Program-made: the position numbers and the translations under genes
In this document: one piece after another, positions 34,575 to 42,942 of the stretch
How the letters are laid out: each line of letters opens with the position of its first letter
How positions within the stretch are numbered: position 1 is the first letter of the stretch
The notes under the pieces: model-generated
Told to the model about the DNA's origin: nothing
The model's database searches: none
What the model saw: only the letters and a program-made list of their open reading frames with translations
From: Pseudomonas sp. RSB 5.4
Lineage (GTDB): Bacteria; Pseudomonadota; Gammaproteobacteria; Pseudomonadales; Pseudomonadaceae
Direction: 5' to 3'
Assembly (NCBI RefSeq): GCF_037126175.1
Contig: NZ_CP146986.1
Location: 5,642,501 to 5,706,500 of the forward strand
DNA: 64,000 nucleotides

Positions 34575-37004
34575 ATGAAGTCCAGGGCAAAATCGGGTTC
34601 GGTCAAACAGTGGTTGGGTGTTTCGGCATTGAGTTTTTGCGCATTGGCGCTGTTGCCGATGAGCGTGGCGCTCGCCGCTGAACCCGTCAGCAGCCCGGCG
34701 CAAAAGCAGTTCAGTTTTTCCCTGAGCGCCAAACCGCTGCCCCAGGCCCTGAGCGACTTCAGCCGTATCACCGGGCAAAGCGTGGTCTACACCGATGAAG
34801 CGCCGTACGGCCTCAACGCCCCGGCGGTCAGCGGCCAGATGAGTGCCGAACAGGCGCTGCAACGCTTGCTCAGCGGCTCCGGCATGACCTTTCGCCGCAC
34901 CGACAGCCACACCTTCGCGCTCGAGCCGCAACCCACCGCGGGCGCCCTCAATCTCGGCGCCACCACCATCACCTCGATGCGCGACGAGTCGATGAGCTAC
35001 CAGCCGCCGCAAACCAGTTCGGTGATGCGCTCCTCGGCTTCGCTGCAGGAAATCCCGCAGACCGTCAACGTGATCCCGGCTCAGGTCATTCGCGATCAGA
35101 CCCCGCGCAATCTCGACGATGCGCTGGCCAATATCAGCGGCATTACCCAGGCCAATACCTTGGGCAGCACTCAGGATTCGGTGATGATTCGCGGCTTTGG
35201 CGACAACCGCAACGGCTCGATCATGCGCGACGGCATGCCGATCGTGCAGGGGCGCGGGATGAACGAGACCGTTGATCGTGTCGAAGTGCTCAAGGGCCCG
35301 GCCTCACTGCTGTACGGGATTCAGGACCCGGGCGGCGTGGTCAATCTGGTCAGCAAGAAGCCGGAACTGATCCAATACAACGCTTTGACCCTGCGCGGCT
35401 CGACCTACGGCGACGGCAAGAATGGCAGCGGCGGCAGCTTCGACAGTACCGGTGCGCTGGGCGATTCCGGCCTCGCTTATCGCATGGTGCTGGATCACGA
35501 AGACGAAGATTACTGGCGCAACTTCGGCACCCATCGCGAAACGTTGATCGCGCCATCGCTGGCCTGGTATGGCGAGCGTACCAAGCTGCTGTTCTCCTAC
35601 GAACACCGCGAGTTTCTCACGCCGTTCGACCGTGGCACGCTGATCGATCCGCGCACCAACCATCCGCTGGAGATCTCGCGCAACGAGCGTCTGGACGAGC
35701 CGTTCAACGACATGGAAGGTCGTTCCGACCTGTACCACTTCGAGGCCGACCACGAACTCAACGACGACTGGAAAGCCCACTTCGGCTACAGCTGGAACCG
35801 CGAAACCTACGACGCCAGCCAGGTGCGCGTGACCGCCATCGACACCAAAAAAGGCACGCTGACCCGCAGCATGGACGGCACCCAAGGCGCGATCAGCACC
35901 GACCGTTTCACCACCGCCAGCCTTGAAGGCAAGGTCAACGTGCTGGGCATGCAACATGACCTGGTGTTCGGCGTCGACGACGAGTACCGCAAGATCTACC
36001 GCGCCGACCTGATCCGCCAGAAAAGCCTGAGCACCTTCAGCTACGTCAACCCGGTCTACGGTCGCGAAGTCGAAGGCACCACCGTCAGCCCGGCGGACAG
36101 TGCGCAGACCGATCTGCTGCGCAGCGATTCGGTGTTCCTGCAGGACTCGATCCACCTCAATGACCAGTGGATTCTGGTCGCCGGCGGGCGTTTCCAGGAG
36201 TACGACCAGTACGCCGGCAAAGGCGTGCCGTTCAAGGCCAACACCGACAGCAACGGGCAGAAATTCGTACCGCGCGCCGGTCTGGTGTATCGCTACACCG
36301 ACGAGTTGTCGTTCTACGGCAGCTACACCGAATCGTTCAAACCCAACTCGACCATTGCCCCGCTCAGCGGCAGCAGCACCGTGCTCGACGGCAGCATCGC
36401 GCCGGAGGAAGCCAAGTCTTGGGAGCTGGGTGCGCGCCTGGATATGCCGGGACGCATCACCGGCAATATCGCGCTGTTCGACATCAAGAAACGCAACGTG
36501 CTGGTGGCCAATTCTGAAGGCCCGACCACTATTTACAGCGCGGCGGGCGAGGTGCGTTCCCGTGGTCTGGAACTGGACCTGACCGGCCAGCTGACCGACC
36601 GCTGGAGCCTGATCGGCGCCTATGCCTACACCGATGCCGAGGTCACCGAAGACCCGGACTACAAAGGCAATCGTCTGCAAAACGTGGCGAAGAACAGCGG
36701 CTCGTTGTCGGCGGTGTATGACTTCGGCAGTGTGATGGGTGGCGATCAACTGCGGGTCGGTGCCGGGGCGCGGTATGTCGGCGAGCGCGCGGGCAACGCG
36801 GTAAATGATTTCGACCTGCCGAGCTACACCGTGGCCGATGCGTTCGCCACTTACGACACGAAACTTGAAGGACAGAAGGTCAAGTTTCAGCTCAACGTGA
36901 AGAACCTGTTCGACCGCACCTACTACACCTCGGCGGCGAGCCGGTTCTTTGTGTCGATGGGCGATTCGCGGCAGATTTCGTTGTCGAGCACATTGGAATT
37001 CTGA
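34575..37004 (+). CDS. TonB-dependent siderophore receptor with signalling domain (hydroxamate type)
   Basis: 809 residues. Signal peptide about 1-34, STN signalling domain about 46-95 (FSLSAKPLPQALSDFSRITG), plug domain about 145-255 (SASLQEIPQTVNVIPAQVIR; NLDDALANISGITQANTLGS; DRVEVLKGPASLLYGIQDPG), barrel ending in Phe. The plug sequence is typical of FhuE/FoxA/FpvA-like receptors for hydroxamate or pyoverdine siderophores. The ligand cannot be set from the sequence by eye. It is the receptor for the ECF-FecR pair upstream; a REPIN-containing gap of 213 bases separates it from fecR and probably holds a sigma-dependent promoter. Confidence 0.9.
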   Translation: MKSRAKSGSVKQWLGVSALSFCALALLPMSVALAAEPVSSPAQKQFSFSLSAKPLPQALSDFSRITGQSVVYTDEAPYGLNAPAVSGQMSAEQALQRLLSGSGMTFRRTDSHTFALEPQPTAGALNLGATTITSMRDESMSYQPPQTSSVMRSSASLQEIPQTVNVIPAQVIRDQTPRNLDDALANISGITQANTLGSTQDSVMIRGFGDNRNGSIMRDGMPIVQGRGMNETVDRVEVLKGPASLLYGIQDPGGVVNLVSKKPELIQYNALTLRGSTYGDGKNGSGGSFDSTGALGDSGLAYRMVLDHEDEDYWRNFGTHRETLIAPSLAWYGERTKLLFSYEHREFLTPFDRGTLIDPRTNHPLEISRNERLDEPFNDMEGRSDLYHFEADHELNDDWKAHFGYSWNRETYDASQVRVTAIDTKKGTLTRSMDGTQGAISTDRFTTASLEGKVNVLGMQHDLVFGVDDEYRKIYRADLIRQKSLSTFSYVNPVYGREVEGTTVSPADSAQTDLLRSDSVFLQDSIHLNDQWILVAGGRFQEYDQYAGKGVPFKANTDSNGQKFVPRAGLVYRYTDELSFYGSYTESFKPNSTIAPLSGSSTVLDGSIAPEEAKSWELGARLDMPGRITGNIALFDIKKRNVLVANSEGPTTIYSAAGEVRSRGLELDLTGQLTDRWSLIGAYAYTDAEVTEDPDYKGNRLQNVAKNSGSLSAVYDFGSVMGGDQLRVGAGARYVGERAGNAVNDFDLPSYTVADAFATYDTKLEGQKVKFQLNVKNLFDRTYYTSAASRFFVSMGDSRQISLSSTLEF

Positions 37005-37024
37005 TCCGCAACCGCGTCATCGTT

Positions 37025-37118
37025 CTTCGCGAGCAAGCCCGCTCCCACAGGTTCCCCGGTCGGACACAAACGTCTTGAACGGCCGCAGACCTTGTAGGAG
37101 CGGGCTTGCTCGCGAAGA
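37025..37118. repeat. REPIN, family A
   Basis: TTCGCGAGCAAGCCCGCTCC and inverse GGAGCGGGCTTGCTCGCGAA; 94 bases, between the receptor 3' end and the convergent AraC gene. The right unit has TGTAGGAGC, a hybrid with the family-C start. Confidence 0.9.
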
Positions 37119-37147
37119 GGCCCGAACAGGCAATAAAAATCCCGCCT

Positions 37148-38023
37148 CTAGCGCAAAAACGCCTGTCGATATTCCCCCGGCGTCCCACCCAATACCTGCC
37201 GAAACCGGTTGGTGAAATGACTGGCACTGGCAAACCCGCACGCCAGCGCAATCTCCCCCAACGGCAACGCCGTCCCGCGCAACAACTCCCGCGCCCGGCT
37301 CAAGCGTCGCGCCAGCACGTACTGATGCGGCGGCAAACCAAAGCTCACGCGAAACATTCGGGCAAAGTGGTATTCCGACAGCGCACACAATCCGGCCAGT
37401 TGTCCGAGGCTGATCGGCTCGGCCAACTGACTGTCGATGAACTCGACCAACTGCCGACGCTGATGCGGCGCCAGTCCACCCTTGAGGCGCACCCCCTGAC
37501 GGGCGCCGACCTGGCTGAGCAAGGTATGGCTGATCAATTCATGGGCAATGCTGCTGGTCAGCACGCGCTCGGCAGGCTCTTCCCAATTCAGCGTCAGTAA
37601 CTGGCGAAAACGTCGCGCCTGCTGCGGATCCTCCAGAAAGGTCTGCTCGCGCAGTTGCATCTCCCGCGGCTCGCGATCAAGCAGCGTGACGCAACCGAGG
37701 GCAAATTGTTCGGCGCTGAAATACAGGTGAGCGAGGCGGATATCACCGTTGATCACCCAGCCGGATTCGTGATCCGCCGGCAGGATGCACAGCTTGTCCG
37801 GCCCACCCTTGTGCCCCGGTTGCCCGCGACGAAAAGTGCCGGTGCCGCCGGCGATGTAGCAGGACAGGGTGTGATGGCTCGGCGCTTCGTATTCCTGGGC
37901 GTCGTGGTGGTTGGTCCACAGGGCCGCAGACAAGCCGTCACCGAGCTCGGCGCTGTGCACAAGGCGTGCGTTCGGCGAGCGGTTGAGGGCTTGAAAGACT
38001 TGCAGGGTATCGATAGCGGCCAT
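37148..38023 (-). CDS. AraC-family regulator
   Basis: 291 residues. The C-terminal double HTH is clear (EPISLGQLAGLCALSEYHFA then LPLGEIALACGFASASHFTN; RFRQVLGGTPGEYR). The N-terminal effector domain looks cupin-like (HTLSCYIAGGTGTFRRGQPG). It resembles regulators of membrane-transport genes in Pseudomonas. Its divergent neighbour is the EamA transporter across a REPIN of family B, a possible target. Ligand unknown. Confidence 0.87.
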   Translation of the reverse strand: MAAIDTLQVFQALNRSPNARLVHSAELGDGLSAALWTNHHDAQEYEAPSHHTLSCYIAGGTGTFRRGQPGHKGGPDKLCILPADHESGWVINGDIRLAHLYFSAEQFALGCVTLLDREPREMQLREQTFLEDPQQARRFRQLLTLNWEEPAERVLTSSIAHELISHTLLSQVGARQGVRLKGGLAPHQRRQLVEFIDSQLAEPISLGQLAGLCALSEYHFARMFRVSFGLPPHQYVLARRLSRARELLRGTALPLGEIALACGFASASHFTNRFRQVLGGTPGEYRQAFLR

Positions 38024-38159
38024 GTTCGGTTCTCTCCAACGCCTTGCATCCTACTCCGTAGACGTCGCGCTGCCAGCCTGTCGGGCGACAAAAGCGCAAG
38101 AATCTGCAAGCGCCCCGACCCTTGCTGCCGCACCCTGAATCGCTGTTAAACGTAAAACC

Positions 38160-38248
38160 TGTGGCGAGGGAGCTTGCTCCCGCTGAGTGCGCAGCACTCA
38201 TGAACGGGGCCGCTTCGCAGCCCAGCGCGAGCAAGCTCGCTCGCCACG
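38160..38248. repeat. REPIN, family B
   Basis: GTGGCGAGGGAGCTTGCTCC (38161-38180) and inverse GCGCGAGCAAGCTCGCTCGC. The right copy is a family-A/B hybrid. It lies upstream of the EamA gene. Confidence 0.88.
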
Positions 38249-38277
38249 AAGTGTCCCGTGTCCTCAGGAGTCTCGTC

Positions 38278-39180
38278 ATGAACCTTTCGCTGTATCTGCT
38301 GACCGTGCTGATCTGGGGCACCACCTGGATTGCCCTGAAATGGCAACTCGGTGTGGTGGCGATTCCGGTGTCGATCGTCTATCGCTTTGGCCTCGCTGCG
38401 TTGGTGCTGTTCGTATTGCTGCTGCTCAGTCGGCGACTGCAACCGATGAATCGGCGCGGGCATCTGATTTGCGTGGCGCAGGGGTTGTGCCTGTTTTGCG
38501 TCAACTTCATGTGTTTCCTGACGGCCAGCCAGTGGATTCCCAGCGGACTGGTCGCGGTGGTGTTTTCCACGGCCACTTTGTGGAACGCACTCAATGCACG
38601 GGTATTCTTCGGTCAGCGCATCGCCCGTAACGTGCTGATGGGTGGCGCGCTCGGCCTGTTCGGTCTGGGGATGCTGTTCTGGCCGGAACTGGCTGGCCAT
38701 CACGCCAGCCCGGAAACGTTGCTCGGGCTTGGTCTGGCGCTGTGCGGCACCCTGTGTTTCTCTGCGGGCAACATGCTCTCGAGCCTGCAGCAGAAGGCCG
38801 GTCTGAAACCGTTGACCACCAATGCCTGGGGCATGGCCTACGGCGCGGCGATGTTGTCGGTGTGGTGCCTGGTCAAAGGGATTCCGTTCGACATGGACTG
38901 GTCGCCGCGTTACATCGGGGCGTTACTGTATCTGGTGATCCCGGGTTCGGTGATTGGCTTCACCGCCTACCTGACGCTGGTCGGGCGCATGGGCCCGGAG
39001 CGCGCAGCCTATTGCACGGTGCTGTTCCCGGTGGTGGCGTTGAACGTTTCGGCGTTTGCCGAAGGGTATCAATGGACTGCGCCGGCGCTGGTCGGACTGG
39101 TGTTGGTCATGCTCGGAAACGTTCTGGTGTTCCGCAGACCTCGTGCAATACAGGTGCCGGCTCAGGGAAAGTTGGCCTGA
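38278..39180 (+). CDS. EamA/DMT-family transporter
   Basis: 300 residues from the ATG at 38278 (AGGAG upstream); an earlier in-frame ATG would lie inside or before the REPIN. Ten transmembrane helices in two EamA halves: SLYLLTVLIWGTTWIALKWQ (3-22) and the second repeat from SPETLLGLGLALCGTLCFSA. EamA proteins export amino acids and metabolites. The substrate is unknown. Its divergent neighbour is an AraC gene; a DUF2165 gene is convergent. Confidence 0.87.
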   Translation: MNLSLYLLTVLIWGTTWIALKWQLGVVAIPVSIVYRFGLAALVLFVLLLLSRRLQPMNRRGHLICVAQGLCLFCVNFMCFLTASQWIPSGLVAVVFSTATLWNALNARVFFGQRIARNVLMGGALGLFGLGMLFWPELAGHHASPETLLGLGLALCGTLCFSAGNMLSSLQQKAGLKPLTTNAWGMAYGAAMLSVWCLVKGIPFDMDWSPRYIGALLYLVIPGSVIGFTAYLTLVGRMGPERAAYCTVLFPVVALNVSAFAEGYQWTAPALVGLVLVMLGNVLVFRRPRAIQVPAQGKLA

Positions 39181-39204
39181 TGGTGAATTGAGTCGGGCGC
39201 TGTT

Positions 39205-39729
39205 TCAGCGCTCGACTCTTATGACGATATAAATCAGCAGCGGAAATATGACGTCGACAATGTGTCGGGCCCAGTCCTTGGCGTTCCAGGTTTGTGAAGT
39301 ATCCATGTCAAACCATTCAACGCCGATTACTTGCAGGCACAAGTAGTAGATAAACAGCGCGATCAATAAACCGATGATTGAAAACCGCTTTGCTTCGTGA
39401 AATTTTTCTTTCGAAGCATTTATGTTTTTCAACAGATGATAAGTGCCTAACAGGCAAAAAGCGGTGTAGGTCACTTCCAGCGTGATAATGAGCCAGTAGA
39501 TCCGGTGGTGAAGCATGGGGGAAGTGATCGCACGATAGCGGATGCTGAGGTTGTGTTGGGTGGTGTCCATGCTCAGAACATGCCCGACATACTCATAGTT
39601 TGAAGCATAGTCAGTGAAGTTGCTGTACATCACCAGCAAGCCAAAAAAACTGATATAGCTCATCAGTATGACTTTGCTGAAGCGGATGATTTTATCCGTG
39701 GTCAGAGTGTTCAAGTGAGTGTTCTCCAT
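39205..39729 (-). CDS. DUF2165 predicted small membrane protein
   Basis: 174 residues with about four transmembrane helices. The motif NFTDYASNYEYVGHVLSMDT (37-56), with RYRAITSPMLHHR following, is the DUF2165 hallmark. Composition is clearly lower in GC than the neighbours (many AAA, ATT, TAT codons), so recent acquisition is possible. Ends with IYIVIRVER and a stop. Function unknown; DUF2165 proteins are annotated only as predicted small integral membrane proteins. Confidence 0.8.
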   Translation of the reverse strand: MENTHLNTLTTDKIIRFSKVILMSYISFFGLLVMYSNFTDYASNYEYVGHVLSMDTTQHNLSIRYRAITSPMLHHRIYWLIITLEVTYTAFCLLGTYHLLKNINASKEKFHEAKRFSIIGLLIALFIYYLCLQVIGVEWFDMDTSQTWNAKDWARHIVDVIFPLLIYIVIRVER

Positions 39730-39827
39730 GATGTTTATCGAGAAGTCGACAAGTCAGGAGAGTTTATAGCGGGTGTTTTTATTTCGGTGCAGGGTTGAAT
39801 TTCAAAACATGTGCGGGGAAAAACTTG

Positions 39828-39857
39828 TCGGGCAAGTATCTTTTGATACTTGCCCGA
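39828..39857. terminator. Bidirectional-looking intrinsic terminator
   Basis: TCGGGCAAGTATC (39828-39840) pairs perfectly with GATACTTGCCCGA (39845-39857) around TTTT. The right side is followed by TGTTTTTT; the left side by AAAAACT, giving U-rich RNA for either direction. It follows the reductase stop on the minus strand. Confidence 0.9.
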
Positions 39858-39863
39858 TGTTTT

Positions 39864-40838
39864 TTAACCGCGCCAGACCTGTGGGTTCACCAGATCCTGT
39901 GGACGCTCGCCGAGCAAAGCGCTGCGCAAATTGGCCATTGCGCGATTGGCCATGGCTTCGCGGGTTTCATTCGTAGCGGAGCCGATGTGCGGCAATGTCA
40001 CTGCGTTTTTCAGCTGAAACAGCGGCGACTCGGCCAGCGGTTCTTTCTCGTAGACGTCCAGACCGGCGCCGCGGATGCGGTTGTTTTGCAGGGCTTCGAT
40101 CAATGCCGGCTCGTCGACCACCGGGCCACGGGAGATGTTGACCAGGATCGCACCCGGTTTCATCAGCGCCAGTTCGCGGTGGCTGATCAGGTGACGGGTC
40201 TTGTCGCTGAGCGGTACTACCAGGCAGACGAAGTCGGCTTCGGCCAGCAGTTGGTCGAGGCTGCGAAACTGTGCGCCGAGTTGCTGTTCCAACTCAGTCT
40301 TGCGACTGTTGCCGCTGTAGAGGATCGGCATGTTGAAGCCCAGGCGTCCGCGGCGGGCGACGGCGGCGCCGATGTTGCCCATGCCGACGATGCCCAGGGT
40401 CTTGCCGTGCACGTCGCAGCCGAACAGCGGGGCGCTGACACTGGCCTGCCACTGTCCGGCCTTGGTCCAGGCATCGAGTTCGGCGACGCGGCGGGCGCTG
40501 CTCATGATCAGGGCGAAGGCGAGGTCGGCGGTGCTTTCGGTGAGCACGTCCGGGGTGTTGGTGAGCATGATTCCGCGTTCATTGAAGTAGGCGAGGTCGT
40601 AGTTGTCGTAGCCGACCGACACGCTTGAGACCACTTCCAGTTTTGTCGCGGTTTCGAGTTGGGCCTTGCCGAGTTTGCGGCCGACGCCGATCAGGCCGTG
40701 GGCGTGGGGGAGGGCTTCGTTGAACTGGGCGTTGATGTCGCCGTTCTTGGGGTTGGGGACGATGACGTCGAACTCTTGCTGGAGGCGTTCGATCATGGGC
40801 GGGGTGATGCGGCTGAAGGCCAGGACTGTTTTTTTCAT
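39864..40838 (-). CDS. tkrA: 2-ketogluconate / 2-hydroxyacid reductase (GhrB/TkrA type)
   Basis: 324 residues. Domains: N-terminal substrate domain, NAD(P) Rossmann motif LGIVGMGNIGAAVARRGRLG (148-167), the NISRGPVVDEPALIEAL strand and catalytic residues Arg (in ISRGPVVD), Glu (in LDVYEKEPLA) and His (in TLPHIGSAT). D-2-hydroxyacid dehydrogenase family; GhrB-like members reduce 2-ketogluconate, hydroxypyruvate and glyoxylate. It stands alone next to a DUF2165 gene; no gluconate genes are in view, so the substrate is inferred. Confidence 0.85.
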   Translation of the reverse strand: MKKTVLAFSRITPPMIERLQQEFDVIVPNPKNGDINAQFNEALPHAHGLIGVGRKLGKAQLETATKLEVVSSVSVGYDNYDLAYFNERGIMLTNTPDVLTESTADLAFALIMSSARRVAELDAWTKAGQWQASVSAPLFGCDVHGKTLGIVGMGNIGAAVARRGRLGFNMPILYSGNSRKTELEQQLGAQFRSLDQLLAEADFVCLVVPLSDKTRHLISHRELALMKPGAILVNISRGPVVDEPALIEALQNNRIRGAGLDVYEKEPLAESPLFQLKNAVTLPHIGSATNETREAMANRAMANLRSALLGERPQDLVNPQVWRG

Positions 40839-40904
40839 CGGGCTTGGGCTCGGCTGTCTTGATTGCCAAGCACGCTAACATTTCTGTTTTGGGTTGTCTT
40901 GGCG

Positions 40905-41240
40905 GCCTTTGGGCCGACCATGCTCTTGGGGTTTGGGGTGTTTATCCGTTGCTTCGGGTGTCGCGGCTGGCGGTTTCGCCCTTACGGCGAGTCACTTTTT
41001 CAGACGCCAAAAAGTAACCAAAACGCTGGGCCCCGGCGTACGGCCCTCGCTTAGGCTCGGGTTCCTTCGTTGCGGGGTTCATCCGGGGGCATCGCCTCCG
41101 GTTTGCTTCGCTGCACCTCCTCTCGATGTATGCGGCTTCGCCGCATGGCGCTGCGCGCCTACCCCCGGATAAACCCCTCCACTCAGCCTGCCGATGGGGC
41201 CGGCACGGCAAGATCAAGAGCTTTCGGCGAGCTGACACTC
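40905..41240. repeat. GC-rich intergenic element (Pseudomonas-type)
   Basis: A block with segments such as ACTTTTTCAGACGCCAAAAA, TCGGGTTCCTTCGTTGCGGG and GGATAAACCCCTCCACTCAG resembles intergenic sequence I recognise from other Pseudomonas genomes, where it recurs. Only one copy is in this window, so its repeat status rests on memory. Several short open frames in it are not credible genes: their products are rich in Arg, Cys, Pro and Ser and conflict between strands. Confidence 0.55.
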
Positions 41241-41295
41241 GGCCATTTGAGTGGTGAAAAGCATGCGGTCTGTCTGGACTGCTTTGCTTTTCTGT

Positions 41296-41345
41296 GCGAG
41301 CTGGCTTGCCAGCGATGGCGGCCTGACAGCCGACCAGTCTCTAAC
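41296..41345. repeat. REP-like fragment
   Basis: GTGCGAGCTGGCTTGCCAGC followed by GATGGCGGCCTGACAGCCGA resembles another short palindromic Pseudomonas repeat. It sits between the GC-rich element and the REPIN. Confidence 0.5.
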
Positions 41346-41364
41346 TCATTCCCCCCAATCTCCC

Positions 41365-41453
41365 TGTGGGAGCGGGCTTGCTCGCGAAAGCGGTGCGTCA
41401 GTCACCGCAAGTGTTTGATGTGCTGACGCTTTCGCGAGCAAGCCCGCTCCCAC
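41365..41453. repeat. REPIN, family A
   Basis: GTGGGAGCGGGCTTGCTCGC (41366-41385) and its inverse ending at 41453. The inner AAGCGGTGCGTCAG / CTGACGCTTT arms also pair. Confidence 0.92.
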
Positions 41454-41459
41454 TATGGC

Positions 41460-41672
41460 TCAGCTGTGTGCCGCAGATTGGGTGATTTCCACATTATCCA
41501 GCACCCGATTCACCGCCAGTTCAGCCAGCGTGATGATTTGCTGAATCGCCAGAATCGTAGTCTGCTGTGGCGGATCGACGTCAGCAGCAATGTCGCTGGT
41601 CCTGACTTGCCGAGGCCTGCGACTCCACTGGCGAGGGGGCAATCGACGCGAGCTGTCGTAAACGTACACAAC
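41460..41672 (-). pseudogene. C-terminal remnant of a DUF6124-like protein
   Basis: The minus frame ends ADVDPPQQTTILAIQQIITL AELAVNRVLDNVEI and stop, which resembles the conserved C-terminus of the Pseudomonas DUF6124 family (LAIQQIV-LAELAVN-ALDNVDP as I recall it). The preceding codons (VYVYDSSRRLPPRQWSRRPR) are atypical, and the normal N-terminal half is missing; the adjacent LysR gene ends 28 bases away. I therefore treat it as a broken copy. It could still be a divergent short protein. Confidence 0.4.
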
Positions 41673-41699
41673 GTCGTCGCCGTCTGATGGACGCCAATT

Positions 41700-42668
41700 T
41701 CAGGTCGCCACCCGAGCACCCGCCAGGCTGCCACTCAATTCATAAGCCGCCAGTTCCGCCTGATGCGCCGCCAATATCTCCGGCAGCGACCCGCGCAAAT
41801 ACTCGACCCACGTCTTGATCTTCGCATCCAGGTATTGCCGTGAAGGGTAGATCGCATACAGGTTGAGTTCCTGCGAGCGGTAGTTGGGCATGACGCGCAC
41901 CAGGGTGCCGTTGCGCAGGCCTTCGATGGCGGCGTAGACCGGCAGGACGCCGACGCCCATGCCGCTGATGATTGCGGTTTTCATCGCGTCGGCGGAGTTC
42001 ACCAGGAAGGGCGAGCTGTTGATGGTGACCATTTCCTGGCCTTCGGGGCCGTCGAAGGCCCATTTTTCCAGGGGGATCACCGGGCTCACCAGACGCAGGC
42101 AGGCGTGGTTCAGCAGGTCGCTGGGTTTTTGCGCGCAGCCGTTGGCTTTCACGTAGGCCGGAGAGGCGCAGACGATGCTGTAGGTGATGCCCAGGCGTTG
42201 CGAAACGAAGCCCGAGTCCGGCAGTTCGCGGGCCAGCACGATGGACACGTCGTAGCCTTCGTCGAGCAGGTCCGGCACGCGGTTGGCCATGGTCAGGTCG
42301 AAGGTCACGTCCGGGTGGGTCTTGCGGTAGCGGGCGATGGCGTCGATCACGAAGTGCTGGCCGATGCCGGTCATGGTGTGCACTTTCAGCTGGCCGGCGG
42401 GGCGGGCGTGGGCTTCGCTGGCCTCGGCTTCGGCTTCTTCGACATAGGCCAGGATCTGCTCGCAGCGCAGCAGGTAGCGCTTGCCGGCCTCGGTCAGGGC
42501 GATGCGCCGGGTCGTGCGATTGAGCAGGCGGGTTTGCAGGTGGGCTTCCAGGTTGGAGACCGCGCGCGAGACGTTGGCCGTGGTGGTGTCGAGTTGCACG
42601 GCGGCGGCGGTGAAGCTGCCGGCTTCGGCCACACAACTGAAGGCGCGCATGTTTTGCAATGTGTCCAT
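41700..42668 (-). CDS. LysR regulator divergent from the efflux operon
   Basis: 322 residues. N-terminal HTH: SFTAAAVQLDTTTANVSRAV (18-37) and SNLEAHLQTRLLNRTTRRIA. It is divergent from the NodT/FUSC/DUF1656/HlyD genes across a REPIN, a position like AaeR beside aaeXAB in E. coli. The effector is probably an aromatic or phenolic acid; that is inferred from the operon type. Confidence 0.87.
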   Translation of the reverse strand: MDTLQNMRAFSCVAEAGSFTAAAVQLDTTTANVSRAVSNLEAHLQTRLLNRTTRRIALTEAGKRYLLRCEQILAYVEEAEAEASEAHARPAGQLKVHTMTGIGQHFVIDAIARYRKTHPDVTFDLTMANRVPDLLDEGYDVSIVLARELPDSGFVSQRLGITYSIVCASPAYVKANGCAQKPSDLLNHACLRLVSPVIPLEKWAFDGPEGQEMVTINSSPFLVNSADAMKTAIISGMGVGVLPVYAAIEGLRNGTLVRVMPNYRSQELNLYAIYPSRQYLDAKIKTWVEYLRGSLPEILAAHQAELAAYELSGSLAGARVAT

Positions 42669-42815
42669 GGGGTGCTCTCAAGGGAGATGGCAAATTGTGA
42701 CACGAAGTTTCAGGGGCTGAGACCCCCGACCAAGGGATTATCTCGTTAACGGTAACAAAGATTCACAGGAATCCCAGCTTATCGCCACCAAGGCGCCCAC
42801 CTAGAATTGCGCCGT

Positions 42816-42904
42816 TGTGGGAACGGGCTTGCTCGCGAAAGCGATTTCATCTTCAACGCGGCGTCTTCTGACAGAGCGCTTTCGCGAGCAAGCCCGCTCC
42901 CACA
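42816..42904. repeat. REPIN, family A
   Basis: TGTGGGAACGGGCTTGCTCG with a one-base change in the left unit and a perfect right unit. It lies upstream of the outer-membrane factor gene; an apparent earlier in-frame start of that gene lies inside it. Confidence 0.9.
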
Positions 42905-42942
42905 GGGCCTCGGTTCTTCCCCTTTTTCAGGAATTCGCAGCT

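Noticed and set aside
40894..41426. Overlapping short frames in the GC-rich element
   Set aside because: Products are Arg/Ser/Pro/Cys-rich and differ by strand; the DNA looks like a repeat rather than genes.
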